This document shows, piece by piece, positions 1-5,429 of a stretch of 5,429 nt of DNA (position 1 is its first letter; the number at the start of each line of letters is the position of its first letter). The notes below the pieces were generated by a model, which saw only the letters and a program-made list of their open reading frames with translations, was not told where the DNA came from and did no database searches. The stretch spans positions 1-5,429 of the forward strand of contig CAMCTQ010000090.1 in the NCBI GenBank assembly GCA_945878545.1. Reading direction: 5' to 3'. Source of the stretch: Rickettsia typhi. GTDB taxonomy: Bacteria > Pseudomonadota > Alphaproteobacteria > Rickettsiales > Rickettsiaceae. The translations under genes and the position numbers were made by a program.

Positions 1-430
1 CACGTGGCTCAGTACCGTAAATCTTGAAACCATGTTTCTGATAAAAGGTTATTGCTTCAATATTAGTTGTCACACATGTTAAATGCAGTTGCATAACGCG
101 TGATCCTGCATGAGTTATAATTGTTTCAATTAAACCACTTGCAATGCCTTGTTTTCTATACTCAGGTCGAGTATACATTCCAAACAAAATGCCGCGATGT
201 TTCGTTCTAACCGTGCTTAAAGTATAAAACCCCGCTGCCCCAACTAACAGATCACTAAGGAAAACACCAAAAATATCACTTTTATTAATATGAGATTGCC
301 AATCATCCTCCGAATAATTAACTTCTTCCTCGTAAGAAGAGCCAAAATTTTCTGGTGAATTTTGTAGCGCCTCTAATCGAAACTGTTTCCAGATTTCCCA
401 TTCTTCTGTGGATAACGGTCTTATCCTCAT
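1..430 (-). CDS. GNAT-family N-acetyltransferase, 3' end cut by window edge
   Basis: The gene reads leftward from ATG at 430-428 and stays open for 143 codons to the window edge, so its C-terminus is missing. GNAT enzymes transfer an acetyl group from acetyl-CoA to an amine on a small molecule, peptide or protein; the substrate here cannot be told. The acetyl-CoA-binding motif A is clear at residues about 84-101 (GMYTRPEYRKQGIASGLI), with the R-x-x-G-x-A core at R92, G95 and A97. A typical motif B follows at about 123-135: N123, then A126, F129-Y130 and G134-F135 (NIEAITFYQKHGF). The usual GNAT length is about 140-180 residues, so little is probably lost. An in-frame TAA at 448-446 rules out a longer start. 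The only Shine-Dalgarno-like element, AAGG at 447-444, is 13 nt from the ATG, which is a long spacing. It follows the RNase E gene by 41 bp on the same strand with no terminator between, so co-transcription is likely. The family call is firm; the specific function is unknown. Confidence 0.9.
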   Translation of the reverse strand, partial: MRIRPLSTEEWEIWKQFRLEALQNSPENFGSSYEEEVNYSEDDWQSHINKSDIFGVFLSDLLVGAAGFYTLSTVRTKHRGILFGMYTRPEYRKQGIASGLIETIITHAGSRVMQLHLTCVTTNIEAITFYQKHGFKIYGTEPR

Positions 431-471
431 AAAACAATTACAACCTTATGACATCCATGTTATAGACACCT

Positions 472-2583
472 TTAGTCTTTGCTATCAACACCAGCTACAT
501 TCTCATTAATTGTACTCTGAGGTTTTGGTGAATTTACCCTTCTTCTATTAATTCTTTTTCTTGATTTGTTATTATGTTTGTTTTGACCAGGCAATGATTG
601 TTCCGGCTGTTCGCTCTGGTTGCTACTACCCTGTACTGCATCTATATTCTTATCTTCTACAGTTTCAACAACAGAATCTTTGCTTATAGCTTCTGATTTT
701 AATCCTTCCTCACTTTGTTGATTCTGCCTGATTGGATGATTTTTCTGAGGCCTTCTATTATTAGGTTTTGCCCTTCTGTTTTCAGAATTTTCAGTATATA
801 TCTCATTAGTATCCTGCAATGCTGGCTGCTTCACCGCTGTCTCTGATTTATTCTTTTCCGATAACCTAATTTTTTCTATTGAATAACTATCAGCAGTTGA
901 GTCTCTATCAATATGGAAGTTAAGCCTTATAGAGTACTTTTTCTCAATAAAAGAGATTTCTTCTCTTTTATTATTAAGTAAATACAAAATAGATGAGGCA
1001 ATCCCATAAACATTGACAATATCATAATTATTATTGTAGATCTCGTTTTCTATAGTCCTGAGTATTAACATAGAATTGGACTCATCAGCACGAACAACAC
1101 CTTTGCCGCTACAGTGTGCGCATATGTTAGAATTGACTTCTAAAAAAGACGGCCTAAGTCTTTGTCTTGACATTTCAAGTAAGCCAAATGAACTTATGTG
1201 TGACGTTTGTATCCTTGCTTTATCTCTACTCAAAAACTCTCTTAAAGTTCTCTCAACTATTTTACGATTTCTAGTATCTGCCATATCTATAAAATCTAGA
1301 ACCAACAATCCTGATAGATCTCTAAGTTTTACCTGTCTTGCTACCTCCCTTGCGGCTTCAAGATTAGTTTTCAAGGCCATTTCTTCGATATTACGTTCGC
1401 TTGTAGCTTTGCCAGAGTTTACATCGATTGATATTAAGGCTTCAGTGGGATTAATGACAATATAACCACCAGATGGCAAATGAACAATCGGCTGATATAA
1501 TCTTGTTAACTGATCCTCAACATTAAATTTGGTAAAAATTGGAGTATTACTCTTATACTCTTTTACTGAATTTAATGCATGTGGCATAATATCTTTTATG
1601 AATTTTATACAAGCATTAAAAGCTGCAGAACCCTGCACCGTTACTTCTTTCACATTTCGATCAAACATGTCTCTAATTGTTTTTAATATAAGACCGTCTT
1701 CTTGATGAATAAACGAAGGAGCATTCGCTTGTAGAGTCGCTTCTCTAATTCTGTTCCACAATTTAGCTAAATACTCATAATCCTTTTTAATATCAAGCGA
1801 AGTATGGCCAGCACCAGCCGTTCTTGCTATTACACTAGAACTTTCCTTGTTTCGACCAGAAACTAAGCTATTAATAATATCTTTTAGCCTTTTGCGCTCA
1901 TCATAATTAGAAATCTTGCGCGAAATACCATTTTGCGAAGGTTTGTTAGGCATCAACACACAATACTTTCCAGCCAGAGATATATAAGTCGTTAAAGAAA
2001 CCCCTTTGTTACCACGCTCTTCTTTTGTCACCTGCACCAGGAAAATCTGACCTTTTTTTATAACTTCTTGAATTTTGTAAGCTTTTCTTGTATCACCGTG
2101 CACGTCTTCTTTAGAAAAACTTTCTATTTCATTATCTTCGGCATCTATATCAAAATCTGACTGAATTTTTTCATCAACTAATTTTTCTATTCTAGTAATA
2201 TCAATTTCATCAATATCCGTGATATCACTTACGTTAGTTAATCGCTTTTTTTCTGCGAGATCATCAGATGTGATCTCTGGCGGAGCAAGCTCACTCCACG
2301 ATGGAGTAAGAGTTTCATTCTCCTTATCTTTGATCAGTACATTATAATAATCAGGGTGTATTTCGTTGAAAGGAAGAAACCCACTTTTTTCATCCCCATA
2401 ATCTACAAAAGCAGCTTGCAAAGCCGGCTCCACTCTTGTTACTTTTGCTAAGTATAGATTACCTTTAATTTGCTTTTTATTAACTGAACTATACTCAACA
2501 TCTTCTATCTGATTATTCTTATCAAGCAAAACAACCCTAGTTTCCGTAGGAAAGTTTGCGTCTATTAAAATTCTTTTTTTCAT
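472..2583 (-). CDS. rne: Ribonuclease E/G family endoribonuclease (RNase E-like)
   Basis: This is a cytoplasmic endoribonuclease of the RNase E/G family, which cleaves single-stranded AU-rich RNA in mRNA decay and rRNA/tRNA processing. Residues about 36-80 begin the S1 RNA-binding domain (QAAFVDYGDEKSGFLPF). S1 resumes at about 171-205 (KEERGNKG at 187-194), interrupted by an acidic insert. The DNase I-like catalytic part carries the family's Mg-binding residues: D387 and N389 in SIDVNSGKAT, and D430 in LVLDFIDM. The 43-residue spacing D387-D430 equals that of E. coli D303-D346 as I recall it. The Zn-link cysteines are C488 and C491 (CAHCSGKG), again at the expected distance. From about residue 575 the tail is low-complexity, rich in Asn, Gln, Ser and Glu, with basic patches at 603-611 and 673-682. 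At 703 residues it is longer than RNase G (about 490) and shorter than E. coli RNase E (1061), with a much reduced tail. The ATG at 2583 is preceded two codons upstream by an in-frame TAG, so this start is forced; no Shine-Dalgarno is visible. Confidence 0.95.
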   Translation of the reverse strand: MKKRILIDANFPTETRVVLLDKNNQIEDVEYSSVNKKQIKGNLYLAKVTRVEPALQAAFVDYGDEKSGFLPFNEIHPDYYNVLIKDKENETLTPSWSELAPPEITSDDLAEKKRLTNVSDITDIDEIDITRIEKLVDEKIQSDFDIDAEDNEIESFSKEDVHGDTRKAYKIQEVIKKGQIFLVQVTKEERGNKGVSLTTYISLAGKYCVLMPNKPSQNGISRKISNYDERKRLKDIINSLVSGRNKESSSVIARTAGAGHTSLDIKKDYEYLAKLWNRIREATLQANAPSFIHQEDGLILKTIRDMFDRNVKEVTVQGSAAFNACIKFIKDIMPHALNSVKEYKSNTPIFTKFNVEDQLTRLYQPIVHLPSGGYIVINPTEALISIDVNSGKATSERNIEEMALKTNLEAAREVARQVKLRDLSGLLVLDFIDMADTRNRKIVERTLREFLSRDKARIQTSHISSFGLLEMSRQRLRPSFLEVNSNICAHCSGKGVVRADESNSMLILRTIENEIYNNNYDIVNVYGIASSILYLLNNKREEISFIEKKYSIRLNFHIDRDSTADSYSIEKIRLSEKNKSETAVKQPALQDTNEIYTENSENRRAKPNNRRPQKNHPIRQNQQSEEGLKSEAISKDSVVETVEDKNIDAVQGSSNQSEQPEQSLPGQNKHNNKSRKRINRRRVNSPKPQSTINENVAGVDSKD

Positions 2584-2600
2584 ATTAAACTATATTTAAT
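2584..2600. repeat. A/T-only palindrome abutting the rne start codon
   Basis: ATTAAA at 2584-2589 and TTTAAT at 2595-2600 are perfect inverted copies separated by 5 bases. They sit directly next to the rne start codon, where a ribosome binding site would be expected, and no Shine-Dalgarno sequence replaces it. In RNA this would form at most a weak A-U hairpin. In E. coli, rne mRNA is autoregulated through hairpins in its 5' leader, but nothing here shows homology to those. In such AT-rich DNA a 6-bp palindrome can be chance. Confidence 0.3.
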
Positions 2601-2757
2601 CAATTCTTTTAACTGTGGATATTAAATGATTTCATTGATAGCAAACTTACATCAATCGCTCCTCATATACACCCTAATAGTTACTAAACACTTTGATTTA
2701 TCCAATAACTAGTTTAATGTTACATAATTAGATGCGTGTCTTTTTTGGTTAAAACTA

Positions 2758-2820
2758 TATTTGCTAAAATGGCCACAACATAATGAAATTTATATACTAC
2801 CGTCAATATTTTAGCAAATA
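2758..2820. repeat. Perfect 13-bp inverted repeat upstream of the transporter-phaC operon
   Basis: The left arm TATTTGCTAAAAT (2758-2770) is the exact reverse complement of the right arm ATTTTAGCAAATA (2808-2820), with a 37-bp spacer. The right arm ends 6 bp before the ATG at 2827. The arms are about 50 bp apart centre to centre and enclose the candidate -10 element at 2793-2798, with the left arm touching the candidate -35. This layout fits a two-site operator or a regulatory stem in a leader RNA. Both readings are inference; the repeat itself is directly visible. It does not look like an intrinsic terminator, because the loop is long and no T-run follows the right arm. Confidence 0.65.
2770..2798 (+). 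promoter_or_regulatory. Candidate sigma70-type promoter for the transporter-phaC operon
   Basis: TGGCCA at 2770-2775 matches the -35 consensus TTGACA at four of six positions, and TATACT at 2793-2798 matches the -10 consensus TATAAT at five of six. They are 17 bp apart, the optimal spacing. Transcription would start near 2805, leaving a leader of roughly 20 nt before the ATG at 2827. AT-rich DNA produces many -10-like hexamers by chance, so this is a moderate candidate only. Its placement between the arms of the inverted repeat is what makes it worth noting. Confidence 0.35.
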
Positions 2821-2826
2821 AATTTT

Positions 2827-3999
2827 ATGAATACGAAGATTAATTATAAGGCTCTAGCTCCTTATTTTATCTGCATGGTAACATACTTGTTTGCTGCAAT
2901 AGTAAATATTGAAGTTGTAAATGAAATTCTGGTTTTAAAAGAGGCATCTTCTTCTATCTTAGATAAGGTCTATCATTATGATATACTAGGATATGTCGTA
3001 GCTGGTTTAACGTTGTTTATTTTTGGTAATTATCTTGGTTTTCGAAAAATCATAATCTTTAATTTATTAATTTACATTGCAAGCGTATTTAGCGCAGGAT
3101 TTTTTGAATTTTCTGGGATAGTTCAGAAAATTTACCCCATGATATATTCTGGTACAAATTTACTGATTATTACTACTTTACTTTGTTATATTTTTGACAG
3201 CAAGAAATTAGACCAAGCACATTTCTTGAGTTTTTTTATCTTTAGCTTTTCTATTGCATATTTTTTGGCACACTTAGTCTTGTATTATAAATCTTCTGGA
3301 ATCACTTCAATTAATCTAACTTCAATACGTGAATTAATTATAATAAACATAATATCAGCAGGAGTTTTTCTCTTCGCTTTTATTTTAAACCCTTGTTTTC
3401 ACATACCAAAGCACAAAACAGTGAATAGCTTGATTGTTCTAAAAAATGTAGATTTAGAATTGCTAGTTTCTTTCACTATTTTCTATATTATAATGACAAT
3501 TTTTTATAGTTATGAAACATATCAACTCACCGATACTTTATTGACAATTTCAGTATCAAAAACAAAATATTATATTTTTATTTTGATGTTTCTTGCTTCA
3601 GCATTTGTGCCAAAATTTGCTTTCAAGTACAATCTCCATAAAATCAATATATTATGCATTACCTCGCTGCTATTCACACTTCTTTCAATGCCATTTTGGA
3701 GTACTGATATAGTTCTTAGCACTGTTTTTTGGTTTATCATAGCAGCTGCCTTATATTTACTTTTTTGCTCTAACCTTTTAATACTAGCTGCAAAATTTAC
3801 TCATTTTTACCTACAACTAGCGATCATATTATATATGCTGGCTGGTTCTATTGGATATTATTGTAGCTATATCGTTGCAGATAATGTGGAAAGCGCTGAT
3901 GACGAATATAATTTCTTAACCTCAATTTGCCTTGTTCTAGTTGCTCTACTTATTTATTATTTGTACCGTTATAAGAAAAGTAACTTAGGAAAATGGTAA
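2827..3999 (+). CDS. Polytopic inner-membrane protein, MFS transporter-like
   Basis: This 390-residue protein is almost entirely hydrophobic. I count about 12 membrane segments: residues 11-31, 52-70, 75-94, 103-123, 132-153, 169-188, 211-229, 247-266, 273-291, 294-321, 329-351 and 363-381. A longer polar loop at about 189-210 splits them six and six. Length, helix number and this central loop are the pattern of the major facilitator superfamily. The segment 67-76 (GNYLGFRKII), between helices 2 and 3, looks like a degenerate form of MFS motif A (G-x-L-x-D-x-x-G-R-x-x), with the Asp lost. The C-terminus is basic (RYKKSNLGKW) and probably cytoplasmic by the positive-inside rule. No substrate-specific motif was recognised, so the cargo is unknown. 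The start has no Shine-Dalgarno; an inverted repeat ends 6 bp upstream. The stop is 9 bp before the PHA synthase start, which implies co-transcription and perhaps translational coupling. Membrane protein is certain; MFS membership is probable. Confidence 0.8.
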   Translation: MNTKINYKALAPYFICMVTYLFAAIVNIEVVNEILVLKEASSSILDKVYHYDILGYVVAGLTLFIFGNYLGFRKIIIFNLLIYIASVFSAGFFEFSGIVQKIYPMIYSGTNLLIITTLLCYIFDSKKLDQAHFLSFFIFSFSIAYFLAHLVLYYKSSGITSINLTSIRELIIINIISAGVFLFAFILNPCFHIPKHKTVNSLIVLKNVDLELLVSFTIFYIIMTIFYSYETYQLTDTLLTISVSKTKYYIFILMFLASAFVPKFAFKYNLHKINILCITSLLFTLLSMPFWSTDIVLSTVFWFIIAAALYLLFCSNLLILAAKFTHFYLQLAIILYMLAGSIGYYCSYIVADNVESADDEYNFLTSICLVLVALLIYYLYRYKKSNLGKW

Positions 4000-4008
4000 A
4001 ATATAAAA

Positions 4009-5429
4009 ATGTCTAGTATTTCTGGAGATGCGGTTATAGAAAACATAAGAAAGGCTAGTTTATACTACCAAGAAATAATGATGCAACTAATGCAAAACCA
4101 GTCAACTCAATTTCCATCTGATTTTTATGACAACGACAAATCTCAAGAAATAGCTACTAAATTATTCGAACAACTCTTTGAGCATCCAGAAAAATTTACT
4201 GATATAAATTTGGAATATATGCATAATTTGCAAAAATTAGTCACTAATTCAGTAGCAAAGTTTACAGGTAAAAAATCGGAAGACTCTCAAAACGACGACT
4301 CTTTTTCCGATAAAAGATTTAAAGACCCAGCATGGCAACAAAGTATTTATTTTGATTTTATTAGAAAATATTACATGATCTCTTCTGAATGGATGAAGAA
4401 AACCGTTGGACAATATGAATTGGATATTGATGCTAAAAGATTTTTAGAATTTACCTCTAGTCAGTTTATTGATGCTCTTTCGCCTTCAAATTTTATTTTT
4501 AGTAACCCAGAAGTAATTAGAGAGTCCTTAGACAGCGGCATGAGTAACATTGCCAAGGGAATGGAAAATTTCCTTTTGGATATAAAAAAATCAGGTGGTT
4601 TGCTGAATATCTCAACTACTGACACATCTTCTTTCCAAATCGGAAAGAATCTAGCCATTACTAAGGGAAAAGTAATTTTTCAAAACGATTTGGTACAATT
4701 AATTTGTTATGAACCGAAGAAAAAGACACATGCTATTCCTATATTTGTAATACCACCATGGATAAATAAATATTACATAATGGATTTATCAGAAAAAAAT
4801 TCATTAATTAAATGGCTAGTGGACAATAACTTTCAAATTTTTCTTGTATCTTGGGTCAATCCAACAAAAGAATTAGCTCATAAGGATTTTGAAAATTATT
4901 TACAAGAAGGAGTAATCGAGCCCCTTGAATATATAAGAAAATTGGGGTTTGAAAAGGTCAATGCTGTTGGCTATTGCATAGGAGGTACGCTACTGGCTAT
5001 TGCTTTATCATATTATAAATCAAAAAATGATCCGATTATAAATAGCGCCAGCTTTTTTACAACTTTAGTAGATTTTTCTAGTCCCGGCGAAATAGGCGCA
5101 TTAATCAACAAATCTACAATAGATTACATAGAGAACAAGGTATCAGAGGTTGGATATTTAGATGGAAAATATTTATCAAATAGTTTTAGTTTGATTCGAG
5201 CTAATGACCTAGTATGGTCATATTTTGTAAACAATTATTTACTCGGTAAGTCTCCAGCAGCTTTTGATATACTATATTGGAATTCAGACGCAACAAATTT
5301 ACCAGCAAAAATGTACATATATTATTTAAAAAACATGTATATTAATAATTTACTTAAAACTCCAGGTGCCCTTGAAATGCTAGGGGTAAAAATAAATCTT
5401 GCTGATGTAGATATACCTAGTTTTTCTCT
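4009..5429 (+). CDS. phaC: Class I-type polyhydroxyalkanoate synthase, 3' end cut by window edge
   Basis: PhaC polymerises (R)-3-hydroxyacyl-CoA, usually 3-hydroxybutyryl-CoA, into polyester on the surface of storage granules, releasing CoA. The frame opens at ATG 4009 and stays open for 473 codons to the window edge; class I enzymes run to about 590. The PhaC N-terminal domain shows its hallmark at residues 104-109 (FKDPAW), then YFDF, and PPWINKYYIMDL at 249-260. The lipase-box-like G-x-C-x-G motif lies at 321-325 (GYCIG); C323 is the expected nucleophile, matching C319 of Cupriavidus necator. NDLVWSY around W403 and WNSDATNLP at 424-432 are also family signatures. The catalytic Asp and His lie just past the edge and cannot be checked. 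The start is tight: the upstream gene's TAA is in the same frame four codons back. The nearest Shine-Dalgarno-like AGGA is 18 nt away, so translation may be coupled to the upstream gene. No phasin, phaA, phaB or phaR gene is in view. Confidence 0.96.
   Translation, partial: MSSISGDAVIENIRKASLYYQEIMMQLMQNQSTQFPSDFYDNDKSQEIATKLFEQLFEHPEKFTDINLEYMHNLQKLVTNSVAKFTGKKSEDSQNDDSFSDKRFKDPAWQQSIYFDFIRKYYMISSEWMKKTVGQYELDIDAKRFLEFTSSQFIDALSPSNFIFSNPEVIRESLDSGMSNIAKGMENFLLDIKKSGGLLNISTTDTSSFQIGKNLAITKGKVIFQNDLVQLICYEPKKKTHAIPIFVIPPWINKYYIMDLSEKNSLIKWLVDNNFQIFLVSWVNPTKELAHKDFENYLQEGVIEPLEYIRKLGFEKVNAVGYCIGGTLLAIALSYYKSKNDPIINSASFFTTLVDFSSPGEIGALINKSTIDYIENKVSEVGYLDGKYLSNSFSLIRANDLVWSYFVNNYLLGKSPAAFDILYWNSDATNLPAKMYIYYLKNMYINNLLKTPGALEMLGVKINLADVDIPSFS

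Larger units (their letters stand above)
2584..2826. other. Divergent intergenic region between rne and the transporter-like gene
   Basis: This 243-bp region separates two divergent start codons and must hold the promoters for both directions unless transcription comes from further away. No open frame of useful length, tRNA-like fold or terminator with a U-tract was seen. A candidate rightward promoter and a 13-bp inverted repeat lie in its right third and are listed separately. I could not place a convincing leftward promoter for rne: TAATAT-like and TTG-containing hexamers exist, but none pair at a good spacing. A near-match to a DnaA box (ATATCCACA, minus strand, 2622-2614) is present alone. 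Confidence 0.7.

Noticed and set aside
407..415. Perfect DnaA box (TTATCCACA on the minus strand), with a near-match at 2614-2622
   Set aside because: The first is inside the acetyltransferase codons for Leu-Ser-Thr, the second has a mismatch, and they are about 2.2 kb apart with no further boxes or origin-type repeats. A chance match is the simplest reading.
431..471. Possible terminator between rne and the acetyltransferase
   Set aside because: The only pairing seen is a 4-bp ACAT/ATGT arm with a 2-base loop and no adjoining T-run, too weak for an intrinsic terminator.
1076..1465. Plus-strand open frame of 129 codons
   Set aside because: It lies wholly antisense to the conserved catalytic core of RNase E, and its translation shows no family motif; it is a shadow frame.
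2625..2636. Short palindrome AATGATTTCATT in the rne leader
   Set aside because: Arms of only 5 bp are expected often by chance in AT-rich sequence, and it lies outside any promoter I could place.
2758..2820. Reading the inverted repeat as an insertion-sequence remnant or MITE
   Set aside because: The element is only 63 bp, no target-site duplication flanks it, and no transposase fragment is nearby.
4461..4658. Minus-strand open frame of 65 codons
   Set aside because: It lies antisense within the PhaC N-terminal domain coding region, is short, and has no recognisable features.

Overview
This AT-rich window carries four protein-coding genes in two divergent pairs around a 243-bp intergenic region. 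The strong A/T bias at third codon positions, an RNase E with a long insert in its S1 domain, and a class I-type polyhydroxyalkanoate (PHA) synthase together suggest an AT-rich alphaproteobacterium. A Rickettsiales-like host-associated lineage is plausible. That assignment is inferred from composition and gene family flavour; no rRNA or other marker in the window proves it.

Left half, minus strand: a 703-residue RNase E/G family endoribonuclease (2583 to 472) is followed after 41 bp, with no visible terminator, by a GNAT-family acetyltransferase (430 to the left edge). The acetyltransferase is cut by the window edge after 143 codons. The two genes are probably co-transcribed.

Middle (2584-2826): a divergent promoter region with no gene. 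Its most notable element is a perfect 13-bp inverted repeat (2758-2770 and 2808-2820) whose arms bracket a plausible promoter for the rightward genes. A small A/T palindrome abuts the rne start codon.

Right half, plus strand: a 390-residue polytopic membrane protein with about 12 predicted helices (2827-3999), resembling a diverged major facilitator superfamily transporter. After a 9-bp gap comes a PHA synthase gene (4009 to the right edge), cut before its catalytic Asp and His. The tight spacing argues for one transcription unit. It raises the possibility that the transporter-like protein is functionally linked to storage-polymer metabolism, but nothing in the sequence shows its substrate.

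Most of the window looks like ordinary chromosomal content. No tRNA, rRNA, CRISPR array, insertion sequence or phage gene was seen, and no intrinsic terminator could be supported. Shine-Dalgarno signals are weak or absent before all four genes.
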